Notes: generated by a model from the letters alone, not told the origin. A stretch of DNA of 64,000 bases from Vibrio sp. MEBiC08052 (GCF_001506075.1 NZ_KQ947475.1:3801130-3865129); one strand, 5' to 3'; positions 7,618-15,853 are shown, counted from the first letter of the stretch. Made by a program: numbers and translations.

Positions 7618-9240
7618 TCAGTTTGTTTTAAACTGATGACTCAGACTCAGCAGTTGCCTTGCACTGTTTTCCAGTTCTGCCGCAGCCCCGGAGACTCGTT
7701 CGGTATCATCATAGGCTTGCGTAATTTGAGTGACGGTCAGCTCCATTTCTTGCTGAATATCATTCGCTTGCTGCTGTGTCTGTTGACTGTCTTGCACCCA
7801 ATGGGTGATTTTTTCCTGCTGATTGAGAATCGTTTTAGCGCAATGTTTTAACTGCGTATAGCCTGACTGGGATGCTTCAGTCAGAGCCGTCATTTCATTC
7901 ACGGAGTTATCCATCTGATGACATGCATCGCTGATGCTGGTGGTGATCCGGGAAAGGGTTTCCTGAATCAGTCCCAGATTTTTCTCGGTATGTACAGAGA
8001 GCGAGCGGACCTCATCTGCGACCACGGCGAACCCGCGTCCCGCTTCTCCGGCCCGGGCTGCTTCGATGGCAGCATTCAGCGCTAACAGATTGGTTTGATC
8101 GGCCAATGAATGGATCATATCGAGAATAGAATTAATCTCTTTGGTGTCTTTACTGAGCGCGGTCAACTGTTCTGACAGGGTCAGTTCATTTTTGAGATTA
8201 CGATTCACGGCTTGATCGAGATTGGAGAAGGTTGCTTCAATATTATTGAGTTCCGCGACAGCGTTACTCAGCTCTGTTGAAAGCTGAGTGCTCTGATCGG
8301 CATTGGCTGCCAGTTGATCATACATGGCGTGACTACGATGGTTGGTACTGCCGACTTGTTCCTGACTATGGGTCAAATTACGCCGGATACTTTGTGCATT
8401 TTCAGACACTTGGTCAGAGAGCCGCACGTTATGGTTCGCGGCTTCACTGACCTGATTGATACCGGCAGCAAAACGAGTGAATAGCCGATTCATATCCTCA
8501 CTGATCGCACCGAGTTCATTCTTGATTTTGCTATCAAATTGGTGTGTTAAATCGAGATTTTCTGCAGCCGCAGCCAGTTGAGCGCGAATTCTTTGCAGAT
8601 GGCGTAGTAAGGGAGTACAGAAAAACCAGAAAGCCATGGTAGATAATACGAAGCCCAGTAAGGCAATTTCAGCGTTGGTAATCAAATAACCATTGAGGGT
8701 TTTGTTAATGTGGTCAATCGGTACATCAGCACCCGCGATATATAATTTTCCATTCGGGGAGTGAAAGGGAATAAACACTGACCGGAAATTGCCTTGGTCA
8801 TCGGCATAGTCTTCGTAGGTAACGCGTGGGGTTTGAAAGACGCTTTGCAGCAGATCGCTCGCATCTTCATATTCGCTCATATAACGCTCGTATGTGCCAT
8901 CGACAATCGTGGCATCCGGTGCGCTGGTAAAACTCTGAAATATTTTGCCGTTTTTTTCGACCATGGTGTACACGTAAGTCATGTGGGCTCGTTTGGCAAA
9001 CGCAGAAATCTCTTTCACACGTTGCAGGTATTCATCATCACTGACACTGGTTCTGTCTTGGTAACCGTCCCCGAGAATGGTCGGTAATGCGGTTGCACTG
9101 ATTGTGAGTTGAGCGTCAATGCTTTTCAGTAAAAGTTCTTTCTCATTGTTGTAAGAGAAGTAAGTAAAAAAACAGCTGATGAGTAAATTGATAAGTACAG
9201 CCAATATCAGTAGTTGTGAGCGTAAACTCCGAATATTCAT
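7618..9240 (-). CDS. Methyl-accepting chemotaxis protein
   Basis: 540 residues. A transmembrane helix near residues 8-28 is followed by a periplasmic sensor of about 150 residues with single-Cache character (YVYTMVEKNGKIFQSFTS). A second helix spans about 190-212, then come a HAMP region and a long cytoplasmic coiled coil. The hairpin tip SLADQTNLLALNAAIEAARA and the following GRGFAVVADEVRSL are the CheA/CheW-binding core. No C-terminal methyltransferase-tethering pentapeptide is present (it ends HQFKTN). It probably forms a two-gene unit with the downstream periplasmic binding protein, and both lie between two qrr genes on the opposite strand. Confidence 0.92.
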   Translation of the reverse strand: MNIRSLRSQLLILAVLINLLISCFFTYFSYNNEKELLLKSIDAQLTISATALPTILGDGYQDRTSVSDDEYLQRVKEISAFAKRAHMTYVYTMVEKNGKIFQSFTSAPDATIVDGTYERYMSEYEDASDLLQSVFQTPRVTYEDYADDQGNFRSVFIPFHSPNGKLYIAGADVPIDHINKTLNGYLITNAEIALLGFVLSTMAFWFFCTPLLRHLQRIRAQLAAAAENLDLTHQFDSKIKNELGAISEDMNRLFTRFAAGINQVSEAANHNVRLSDQVSENAQSIRRNLTHSQEQVGSTNHRSHAMYDQLAANADQSTQLSTELSNAVAELNNIEATFSNLDQAVNRNLKNELTLSEQLTALSKDTKEINSILDMIHSLADQTNLLALNAAIEAARAGEAGRGFAVVADEVRSLSVHTEKNLGLIQETLSRITTSISDACHQMDNSVNEMTALTEASQSGYTQLKHCAKTILNQQEKITHWVQDSQQTQQQANDIQQEMELTVTQITQAYDDTERVSGAAAELENSARQLLSLSHQFKTN

Positions 9241-9539
9241 ACAAGCTCCATGTGATGCGTGGTCATATTGGCCACTGTCCGTGTAAAATGCGTTGTTATC
9301 ATGCAGAAATTTGAAATGAATTGGGTATATTTCATTTTATATCAGTATCTTACGATAGTATCTCTGCCAGAGAAAAGTATTTCATTATAATAAGTAATAA
9401 AAAACTTAAAAATAATCACAAATGAACATATATAATTATGATTAATCACTATCGAATTATTATAGTTGTTGTTTTGCAACTGGTGGCATTCGGGGGCTAA
9501 TATGTGTCTCGAAGCGGTGTCGCACGTTCAGTATATGTA

Positions 9540-9573
9540 TTTTGCAAAATGGGAATTAGTTCGTATTTTGCAA
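9540..9573 (+). promoter_or_regulatory. Candidate LuxO upstream activating sites for the second qrr
   Basis: TTTTGCAAAATGGGAA starts at 9540, exactly 119 bases before the -24 element, as in the first qrr copy. A second TTTTGCAA box is at 9566-9573 and a third at 9472-9479. The matching position between the two copies supports an activator site; LuxO is the expected protein. Confidence 0.5.
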
Positions 9574-9658
9574 TTCAGTTATGTCGGTATATGCAATAAA
9601 ACCCGATACATTGAAATAAAATCCAATTATATCAACAATTTAAAAAATAAATGTAAGT

Positions 9659-9674
9659 TGGCACGTATTGTGCT
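9659..9674 (+). promoter_or_regulatory. Sigma-54 promoter of qrr copy 2
   Basis: TGGCAC (9659-9664) and GTGCT (9670-9674) give GG-N10-GC spacing. The hexamer and the following GTAT are identical to the promoter of the first copy. Confidence 0.85.
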
Positions 9675-9684
9675 TTATATACAT

Positions 9685-9786
9685 CGACCCTTATTAAGCC
9701 GAGGGTCACCTAGCCAACTGACGTTGTTAGTGAACCAAATTTGTTCATATTGATAGCCAATCACGACCTTGTGATTGGCTTTTTTT
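9685..9786 (+). ncRNA. qrr: Qrr quorum-regulatory sRNA, copy 2
   Basis: From the CACCTAGCCAACTGACG core through the terminator this copy differs from the first by about one base (GACC in place of GACT in the terminator loop region). The 5' stem-loop has diverged: GACCCT (9686-9691) pairs with AGGGTC (9702-9707), closer to the usual Vibrio Qrr start. It ends in the hairpin GCCAATCAC/GTGATTGGC plus T-run. The copy lies about 3.37 kb from copy 1 in the same orientation. The two should regulate largely the same targets, with different stability of the first stem. Confidence 0.93.
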
Positions 9787-9923
9787 ATGCCTGTCAATTC
9801 ATCGATTGGACATACCGTATTTTTATGGTCGATAAGCGATTGAAAGTAGGAATTACTGTCGCAGTTTGCTATAAATAAATGCCAATTTTATTGGTGTGGA
9901 TAGTGACGTTTCGGATGCGGAAA

Positions 9924-9931
9924 GGCGTTAG
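9924..9931 (+). repeat. Cassette-boundary-like GGCGTTAG
   Basis: GGCGTTAG with its GTTA 25 bases upstream of the next start codon. It resembles the 3' end (R' core site) of integron attC sites. The same kind of motif recurs at the same distance before three nearby genes. Confidence 0.35.
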
Positions 9932-9952
9932 CCCGCTTACAAAGGAAATTTT

Positions 9953-10486
9953 ATGAAATCGGCAGTACTTGTGATTGATGTGCAGCATGTTTTATTTGAC
10001 CCAGAGCCTCAACCATTTGAAAGGAATGAGGTTTTAACTCGAATTAATCAAGTCACAGATTGGGCGCGTCAAAAGCATATTCCAGTGATCTTTATCCAAC
10101 ATGAACAAGCGGAAACGCCAATCGAATTTGGCAGTGAAGGCTGGCAATTACAGTCATCATTATGTGTTGCAAACAGTGATCATTTTGTACGCAAAACAAC
10201 GCCGGATTCGTTTTTACGCACAAACTTGGAGCCGTTGCTACAAGAGCTTTGTGTTGAGCATCTTTATATCTGCGGCTACGCAACAGAATTTTGTGTAGAC
10301 ACAACCGCTCGGCGAGCAGCTGGTCTGGGTTATCCAGTCACTTTGGTTACCAACGCACATACCACTCATGACAAAGCGCACGCGACCAGTGAACAAATTC
10401 GGGCTCATCATAATGCGACATTGCCTAGTATATCGAGCTTCGGTGTCAAATTAGAGGCCATAACCGCTGAAATTCTGGTGTCATAG
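9953..10486 (+). CDS. Isochorismatase-family cysteine hydrolase
   Basis: 177 residues, normal length for the family. The catalytic triad is visible: Asp in VLVIDVQ near residue 9, Lys in FVRKTTPDSF, and Cys in GYATEFCVDTTARRA. The conserved cis-peptide region just before the Cys is also present. Members hydrolyse amides or enol ethers, such as nicotinamide, N-carbamoylsarcosine or isochorismate; the exact substrate is not evident. AAAGGAAAT lies just before the ATG. It is the first of a row of small independent genes with cassette-like borders. Confidence 0.85.
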   Translation: MKSAVLVIDVQHVLFDPEPQPFERNEVLTRINQVTDWARQKHIPVIFIQHEQAETPIEFGSEGWQLQSSLCVANSDHFVRKTTPDSFLRTNLEPLLQELCVEHLYICGYATEFCVDTTARRAAGLGYPVTLVTNAHTTHDKAHATSEQIRAHHNATLPSISSFGVKLEAITAEILVS

Positions 10487-10786
10487 ACATGACGTATGAA
10501 TAAGAAAATCAGCAATCTGTATCATGGATTAACCATCAGACAAAGGTACATACAGTTGGACGCCCTGTTTTCTCTTGTGGGAATAAAAGAGGGGACCCAT
10601 ATGGATTTTACTGAGCCATATAGTCAGTCAACTCAGAAGGTAATTAATTTTTTACTGTGTATATCAGATGTTGAATAGAGAGGATGTATAACCGGACAAC
10701 AATTAAATGTCATTGATATTTGCTTTGGCACACAAATTTTTCCACAAATTGTTTGTTAATTGTTTAGATAAAAACGCACTCATTTA
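10487..10786. other. Region between two cassette-like genes; one doubtful 60-codon ORF
   Basis: An ORF at 10496-10678 (starts MNKKISNLYHGL) has no clear ribosome binding site and no recognisable motif, so I do not call it a gene. The rest is AT-rich and leads into the cassette-like border at 10787. Confidence 0.3.
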
Positions 10787-10794
10787 GGCGTTAT
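10787..10794 (+). repeat. Cassette-boundary-like GGCGTTAT
   Basis: TTTAGGCGTTATGG resembles the 3' end of Vibrio attC repeats. Its GTTA lies 22 bases before the next start codon, a usual distance for a cassette gene. Confidence 0.4.
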
Positions 10795-10811
10795 GGAAAA
10801 TAAGAGAAACT

Positions 10812-11162
10812 ATGCATCCAATATTAATCTCAATCGGTTTACTGGTTTGTAGCAATGTATTTATGACATTTGCTTGGTATGCACATCTGAAAGAGCTGAG
10901 TAATAAGCCTTGGATAATTGCAGCATTAGTAAGCTGGGGAATTGCACTTTTAGAGTATTTATTTCAGGTGCCTGCAAACCGTATCGGATATAGTGTATTA
11001 ACCGTCGGTCAACTTAAAATTATTCAAGAGGTCATTACGTTATCAGTGTTTGTTCCTTTTTCAGTTATGTACCTCAAAGAACCGCTCAAACTCGATTATT
11101 TATGGGCGGGTCTTTGTCTTGTCGGGGCGGTATATTTTATGTTTCGGAGTAAGTTTGCATAA
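10812..11162 (+). CDS. DUF486 family membrane protein (DMT-like)
   Basis: 116 residues with four predicted transmembrane helices, at about 4-24, 35-52, 66-86 and 94-112. The pattern PWIIAALVSWGIALLEYLFQ and the later ANRIGYSVLTVGQLKIIQEV are characteristic of DUF486, small relatives of drug/metabolite transporters. Function is unknown; a small inner-membrane transporter acting as a dimer is plausible. AAGAGAAA lies upstream of the ATG. It is a single gene whose start follows a cassette-like border by 22 bases. Confidence 0.8.
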   Translation: MHPILISIGLLVCSNVFMTFAWYAHLKELSNKPWIIAALVSWGIALLEYLFQVPANRIGYSVLTVGQLKIIQEVITLSVFVPFSVMYLKEPLKLDYLWAGLCLVGAVYFMFRSKFA

Positions 11163-11327
11163 CAAGCCAATGATGCGGTTAACCGTTGACAGTTGCTGCT
11201 CAACCAAGAAGTTTTTGGTAAACAAGAAGTCTTGGGTAATAAATCAGCCATACACACAATGTCTCAGGAGGCGTTTGCAGCAGGCAAAACGTTACGCTTA
11301 TTTGTCGGCCCCTGTACCACTGTGTGT

Positions 11328-11335
11328 GGCGTTAT
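11328..11335 (+). repeat. Cassette-boundary-like GGCGTTAT
   Basis: The GTTA lies 24 bases before the GNAT start codon. The preceding 165 bases begin TAACAAGCCAATGATGCGG just after the DUF486 stop, which looks like the 5' half of an attC site, but the two ends are not complementary over their length. It is a degenerate or chimeric attC at best. Confidence 0.4.
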
Positions 11336-11354
11336 CTCTCAGAGTGAAAATTAA

Positions 11355-11858
11355 ATGTTGAAATTTGTACCGGCCCAAGATGCTGACTCGAAATTGATCT
11401 TGAAATACATTAGAGATTTGGCTATTAGCGAAAAATTTCCTTTTCCAATTTCTGTTACTCTATCGGACATAGAGACGAATCTACTCGGCAAAGATGCTGT
11501 CGCAAAAGCCGTTATTTTTTATCTGGATGAGAAACCATGCGGATTTGCTGTTTACTACTTTACATTTTCAACTACAACCGGAAAACGAGGTCTGCATCTG
11601 GATGATTTATATGTTGAACCAAAGTACCAAGGACGGGGAATTGGCAAGAAAGCACTCATGTATCTGGCTCAAATAGCTAAAGAAAAAGATTGTGCCCGGT
11701 TTGAGTGGTGGGCACTTAAAACAAATGATGCTGCAATTAAGTTTTATTTGAATGTAGGAGCTCAAAAATTAGATGAAATTTCAGTATTTCGGTTAAATCA
11801 ACCTCAAATTGATAAGTTAGTAGAAGATAACAAACCAATGCACGCGACAGACGTGTGA
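11355..11858 (+). CDS. GNAT family N-acetyltransferase
   Basis: 167 residues. LHLDDLYVEPKYQGRGIGKK (about 79-98) is a textbook motif A with the Q-G-R-G-I-G acetyl-CoA loop. LKTNDAAIKFYLNVGAQKL is motif B. The layout, including the preceding CGFAVYYFTFSTTTGKRG, is close to the spermidine/diamine acetyltransferase-like branch, so a polyamine or amino-acid side chain could be the acceptor. That is inference only. It is a single gene between cassette-like borders. Confidence 0.87.
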   Translation: MLKFVPAQDADSKLILKYIRDLAISEKFPFPISVTLSDIETNLLGKDAVAKAVIFYLDEKPCGFAVYYFTFSTTTGKRGLHLDDLYVEPKYQGRGIGKKALMYLAQIAKEKDCARFEWWALKTNDAAIKFYLNVGAQKLDEISVFRLNQPQIDKLVEDNKPMHATDV

Positions 11859-11920
11859 TTGAAGTATTATGTGGCTTCAGAGCTTTGGGCTACCCACGAA
11901 AACAAACATGAAGGTTTGAG

Positions 11921-12328
11921 ATGAATAGAGAAATTACGGGCAGTTGCTGCTGCGAAAGTGTTGCTTTTAAAGTTAAAGATGACTTCGGTAAGTTTTTCTT
12001 CTGTCACTGTGAGCAGTGTAGAAAACTGACAGGATCGGCTCATGCTTCGAACTTGTTTACGTCTCCGTTGAACATTGAGTGGACGAAAGGTGAAGACAAA
12101 ATAAAACGTTATGACCACCCTACACGCTCATTTTCGAAGGCATTTTGCACGGAATGTGGTTCTGGTTTACCATTTCTGACTCAAAGTGGGAAGTTCCTAA
12201 TTGTCCCGGCCGGCTCTTTAAATGAAGAACCATCAAAGGCTCTTGATGCTCAAATCTTCTGTTCAGAGCAGACTGAGTGGCACAAGGCTGGTATACAAGC
12301 AGCTAAGGTCGAAGGCTTCCCTAAATAA
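11921..12328 (+). CDS. GFA family zinc protein
   Basis: 135 residues with the zinc-binding cysteines of the GFA fold: CCCESV near the N-terminus, CHCEQCRKLTGSAHAS near 29-44, and FCTECGSGLP near 76-85. The fold was named for glutathione-dependent formaldehyde-activating enzyme, but most members have no proven activity. Some bind glutathione-like ligands. All expected cysteines are present. A second, distantly similar GFA gene lies at 55500-55913. Confidence 0.87.
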   Translation: MNREITGSCCCESVAFKVKDDFGKFFFCHCEQCRKLTGSAHASNLFTSPLNIEWTKGEDKIKRYDHPTRSFSKAFCTECGSGLPFLTQSGKFLIVPAGSLNEEPSKALDAQIFCSEQTEWHKAGIQAAKVEGFPK

Positions 12329-12449
12329 ACATTACAGGCAACTCAAAGGGACAGTAATCTCCGGCACTTTTGGTTCGGCTTGTTTTTGGGGGTCCGGCGG
12401 ATTAAGTCGAGTAAATGGTCTTGTTTTTACTCCTTAGTCGGGCATGATT
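12329..12449 (+). repeat. Degenerate attC-like recombination site
   Basis: Directly after the GFA stop the sequence contains CAACTCAAAGGGACAGTAAT, then GGCACTTTTGGTTCGGCTTG, and ends CCTTAGTCGGGCATGATT. This resembles the layout of Vibrio attC repeats, where the 3' end reads like CCCTTAGGCGGGCGTTA. The essential GTTA is changed to ATGA, so it would not recombine. Similarity was judged by eye and from memory of the repeat type. Confidence 0.4.
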
Positions 12450-12473
12450 TTTATTCATTGACAAGGTGCTTTA

Positions 12474-12962
12474 ATGAGTAGTTTAAATAAAGCTAAAGTT
12501 ATATTTTTGGTCGGGAAAGTGGCTTGTGGTAAAACAAGTTATGCTAGGAAAATGCAAGATGATGGTATGGGGGTCTTTCTGTCGTTAGATGAACTTCAAC
12601 TTGATATTTTCGGCAGTGAACCAACGAGACAACAGCTCGATGATTCATATCAAGGGTGTGAAAATTACCTAAAACGAATGGCTTTACAATTTTTGAAAAA
12701 GGGCATTACCGTTTACTTAGATTGGGGATTCTGGAAACGCTCAGAACGTCAAAAACATAGACAGTTCTTTGAAAGTGAAGGTTTCTTCGTTGAACAAATT
12801 TATTTTAATATTCCTCTGAACATTCGTTTACAGAGAAACCTGTCACGTAATTCAGGTAATGACATTCATTCTTTCAAAATTGAAGAGAAGGATATTTCAT
12901 TATTTGATGGTTTCTTTGAAGAGCCGGATTTAACTGAGCAATACATTGAAATTACTGACTAA
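12474..12962 (+). CDS. P-loop kinase-like ATP-binding protein
   Basis: 162 residues. VIFLVGKVACGKTSYARKMQ (about 9-28) holds a Walker A motif (GKVACGKT). LSLDELQLDIFG follows at about 36-47, like the acidic segment of small-molecule kinases of the AAA_33/gluconate kinase type, and VYLDWGFWKRSERQKHR is the typical next strand-helix. LQRNLSRNS supplies arginines for a lid. These proteins phosphorylate small molecules or act as antibiotic phosphotransferases; the substrate is unknown. It lies in the row of cassette-like single genes. Confidence 0.75.
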   Translation: MSSLNKAKVIFLVGKVACGKTSYARKMQDDGMGVFLSLDELQLDIFGSEPTRQQLDDSYQGCENYLKRMALQFLKKGITVYLDWGFWKRSERQKHRQFFESEGFFVEQIYFNIPLNIRLQRNLSRNSGNDIHSFKIEEKDISLFDGFFEEPDLTEQYIEITD

Positions 12963-12984
12963 ATAAAATTAACAACTCAGATTT

Positions 12985-12993
12985 AGGTGTTAT
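12985..12993 (+). repeat. Cassette-boundary-like AGGTGTTAT
   Basis: AACAACTCAGATTTAGGTGTTAT closely resembles AACGCACTCATTTAGGCGTTAT before the DUF486 gene. Its GTTA lies 23 bases before the next ATG. Confidence 0.4.
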
Positions 12994-13011
12994 TAAAGCT
13001 TGAGAGGAAAA

Positions 13012-13278
13012 ATGATTGCAGTAGAAAAATATCGTTTCAGTGATTTCAAAGCTTTAGGTATCAGAGCACTTTTAGTCGATCATCATTGCCAAAGTCAGGG
13101 CGTCGGAACCAAAGCAATAAACTTATTCTCTGCTTATGTGGCTAAAAATTATCCAGATTTTGAAGTCCTTCAATTAACGGTGAATTGTCGCAATAAAGCG
13201 GCTTATCACTGTTACTGTAAATGTGGCTTTGAAGATACTGGGAAGCTGTATCTCAGCGTCCCGCAACATATCATGTAA
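13012..13278 (+). CDS. Short GNAT-like protein, probably lacking the N-terminal half
   Basis: About 88 residues. LGIRALLVDHHCQSQGVGTK is a GNAT motif A with an intact Q-x-Q-G-V-G loop, and NCRNKAAYHCYCKCGFEDTG is motif B. The usual first half (beta1-beta3) is missing, so it is roughly half of a GNAT domain. ATG 13012 has AGAGG five bases upstream. Either it is a remnant of a longer enzyme or a minimal cassette-borne form. Activity is doubtful. Confidence 0.55.
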   Translation: MIAVEKYRFSDFKALGIRALLVDHHCQSQGVGTKAINLFSAYVAKNYPDFEVLQLTVNCRNKAAYHCYCKCGFEDTGKLYLSVPQHIM

Positions 13279-13440
13279 CGTAAAGTCGCTATATAAATTA
13301 TTTAAGTATGATTTGCTACGCATAATATTTTAGGTTTAAAGTGGGTTTTTGTATTTACAGAGTCATGGGTGAGGTTTGGTGGGCTGTTCTTAGCTGAACT
13401 GAGCTCTTTGTTTAATCTAAGTTCTAAGTATGGATAAAAA

Positions 13441-13761
13441 ATGAAAAGTATACTATTTATTATGGCAGCATTGACTTCTTTTTCAGCATGGTCAGATGAA
13501 TGGGTTGGTCCGTTTAATACGGGAACAATTGAAGTTCATGAATCAGGTGTCTATTTCGTGCAAAAAACACCAATTGTTACAAATGTTTCTTGTAAAAGTT
13601 ACACTTATGTTAAATTCTCTTCTGAAAATGTAAAACTAGCTGACAGAGCTATGTCAGTTGGTCTTGCAGCATCAATGGCTGGCAAAAAAGTGCAGTTTAA
13701 AATTAGTCACTGTGATGGCGCATATTTAGTCGCGAATGCCATTATGCTACCACAAGAATAA
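13441..13761 (+). CDS. Small secreted protein of unknown function
   Basis: 106 residues with a clear signal peptide (residues 1-18, cut after AWS). The mature part is about 88 residues with two cysteines, in NVSCKSY and SHCDGAY, that could form a disulphide. The C-terminal pattern (AMSVGLAASMAGKKVQFKIS, then a Cys and a hydrophobic strand) parallels the secreted protein at 25444-25761. The two are probably members of one small periplasmic or secreted family. I do not recognise a function. It stands alone. Confidence 0.7.
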   Translation: MKSILFIMAALTSFSAWSDEWVGPFNTGTIEVHESGVYFVQKTPIVTNVSCKSYTYVKFSSENVKLADRAMSVGLAASMAGKKVQFKISHCDGAYLVANAIMLPQE

Positions 13762-14004
13762 TAATCGCAGTACAGGCGGAATATAATTGTCTCCTAACCT
13801 AGGTTTTCCGACTGTCGAATATTGCATATTCACTCGCCAATCTCAGGGACCAACTTCAACGGTTGTTCAAATAAGAGTTGTTACCAATTGAGGTCAAATT
13901 GAATCGAAATAGCTCATCCATCATCGCTTGCGCTATTTCCGTTGAGATCATCGGATAGATATATCACTGCGAGAGGGATTCATTCTCGTATCGAGGAGAA
14001 CATT

Positions 14005-14841
14005 TTGGATATTGATTGGAGGCCTAAAACATGGGTTGCAATTCTTTTAGGTGTATTTTTACAGGCGTTTACATTTCTATATTTAAATCGGCCTAAACTC
14101 TTTTGGGTTTATTTTCTGCTTTCTGTTCTCGTGTCCATATTAGATTGGCGATATCAAACATCATATGTCGCCATTTTTTCCCTGATCTGCCCGATTCATG
14201 CTTATCTGGTGGTAAGACATTTTAATCTCTCTCGTGAACGGGCGTGGTATTCAAAGTGGTGGGGGATTCCGACCATTTATGGCGTGTTTTTCACAAGCGT
14301 GTTCCTCGTTCGCGCTTTCTTGTATGAGCCGTTTGTCGTTCCCTCTGTTTCAATGGCGCCGACAATCAATGCGGGAGATTTTGTGCTGGTCAAAAAGTTT
14401 GGCTATGGCACATACGGAACCTATGGCATCAAACTCAGCAATGATGACGTTTCGTCTGCTGATTTAATGCAACGAGGGAAGTTATATGCCTTTTATCTAC
14501 CGGGGAAAGATGTCATTTATGTGAAACGATTAATTGCACTGCCGGGGGATACTCTGGCGATTACCGGTAACCAAGTCATACTCAATGGCTCCGTATTAAC
14601 AACTGAAAAACTCTCTCAGCAAGAGGGGCATACAGTCTATCAACAAGTGTTAGATGGGGTGACATACACGATCCGACACCTCCGGATGAGAGCATCTGGA
14701 GATATGCAAAAAGTCGTCGTGCCGGCAAAGAGTTATTTCTTCATGGGCGATAACCGTGACAACTCAGTGGATAGCCGACATTTGGGTTATATCACCAGTG
14801 ATAACATCGTCGGTGAGGTGAGCTATATTTTTAAGCCGTGA
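14005..14841 (+). CDS. Signal peptidase I (LepB-type, extra N-terminal membrane segments)
   Basis: About 278 residues. The catalytic Ser is in PFVVPSVSMAPTI and the Lys general base is in VIYVKRLIALPGD. The C-terminal box GDNRDNSVDSRHLGYI is intact, so this is an active-looking serine-lysine signal peptidase. Residues 1-110 contain three or four hydrophobic segments, more than the two of ordinary LepB, suggesting a secondary signal peptidase rather than the housekeeping copy. The start TTG 14005 has GAGGAG six bases upstream; TTG 13942 is an upstream alternative. No lepA or rnc neighbour is present, which also argues for an accessory copy. Confidence 0.85.
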   Translation: MDIDWRPKTWVAILLGVFLQAFTFLYLNRPKLFWVYFLLSVLVSILDWRYQTSYVAIFSLICPIHAYLVVRHFNLSRERAWYSKWWGIPTIYGVFFTSVFLVRAFLYEPFVVPSVSMAPTINAGDFVLVKKFGYGTYGTYGIKLSNDDVSSADLMQRGKLYAFYLPGKDVIYVKRLIALPGDTLAITGNQVILNGSVLTTEKLSQQEGHTVYQQVLDGVTYTIRHLRMRASGDMQKVVVPAKSYFFMGDNRDNSVDSRHLGYITSDNIVGEVSYIFKP

Positions 14842-14959
14842 TCTGACAGGCAGTTTAACTGAGTAAATCATACATCTCACTTATAAATCCTAAGACAGCA
14901 TGTATGATATCTGATACCTTGAACAACATAAAACCAGCAACACAACAGCCGATTGATTC

Positions 14960-15769
14960 ATGTTTTATCATCACTCTGATGCCAATAATGCCACCATTCA
15001 CGGAATTGCCGATCTGATCCTTGCAATTGGTGAGCCGGAGTTTTTCGACAAACTCACCTATTTGCTGCGTACAGCGGCAAGTTTTGATGATTACGTGATG
15101 CTGATTTATCACCCGTCGAAAGCGCCGACCGTGTTGTGCTCTTCATTTGCGGTGGATGAAATTGCGGTGTGGGATAAATACCTGCAAGGGGCATATCTGC
15201 TCAGTCCGTTTTACGATTATTGTGCCAACCAAGGCAATGAAGGGTTAGTGACGTTAGATGAGATCGCACCGGACGATTTTTACCACAGTGCCTACTATGA
15301 AGAGTATTTTCGCCCTTCACAGCTGATTGATGAAACCTGTTTTTGCGTGCAGGGACGAAACAACAACGTCTATTTGTTATCGCTTGGCCGTACCGAGACG
15401 TTAGCCAAGTTTAATCAGCGGGTGTTAACCCGGCTGCGGGCGCTGTATCCGATTTTAAGTTCAACGGTAAAAATGCATGATAATCAGAAAATGCCGCCGG
15501 AACGTGACTCGAACATGCAGGTCAAAGAGTACATCTACAATTTTGGCGCCGGGGTGCTGACACCGCGCGAAAACCAAGTGATGCAACTGTTGATTCGCGG
15601 CTATTCCAGCAAAGAGGCCGCCCGGCTGCTGGAAATTTCATACGAAACCGAGCGGGTGCACCGCAAAAATATCTACAGCAAGCTCGAAGTCAGCTCTCAA
15701 CATGAATTGCTGGCCAAGATCTTTGATGACTTAGTCAACCTCGAACCAGCTTCGCACTTCTCTCGTTAA
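14960..15769 (+). CDS. LuxR-family transcriptional regulator
   Basis: 269 residues. The C-terminus has a complete LuxR helix-turn-helix: LTPRENQVMQLLIRGYSSKE, then AARLLEISYETERVHRKNIY. The N-terminal 190 residues do not show the conserved acyl-homoserine-lactone pocket residues I would expect, so an unknown small molecule, perhaps a pathway intermediate, is the likely signal. It ends 84 bases before the catabolic operon that begins at 15854 and runs in the same direction, so it is the likely specific regulator of that operon. Confidence 0.85.
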   Translation: MFYHHSDANNATIHGIADLILAIGEPEFFDKLTYLLRTAASFDDYVMLIYHPSKAPTVLCSSFAVDEIAVWDKYLQGAYLLSPFYDYCANQGNEGLVTLDEIAPDDFYHSAYYEEYFRPSQLIDETCFCVQGRNNNVYLLSLGRTETLAKFNQRVLTRLRALYPILSSTVKMHDNQKMPPERDSNMQVKEYIYNFGAGVLTPRENQVMQLLIRGYSSKEAARLLEISYETERVHRKNIYSKLEVSSQHELLAKIFDDLVNLEPASHFSR

Positions 15770-15853
15770 GCGTCTATACCTCAATCGGGTAATAGCATTG
15801 CCAAGTCACTTGTCGCTAATCTGTAGTGAATCGATCACAACAGCGACACGCCT

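Noticed and set aside
9466..9753. 95-codon plus-strand ORF
   Set aside because: It runs through the second qrr promoter and into the sRNA; composition and content are not protein-like.
10496..10678. 60-codon ORF after the cysteine hydrolase gene
   Set aside because: No ribosome binding site, motif or hydrophobic pattern; probably chance.
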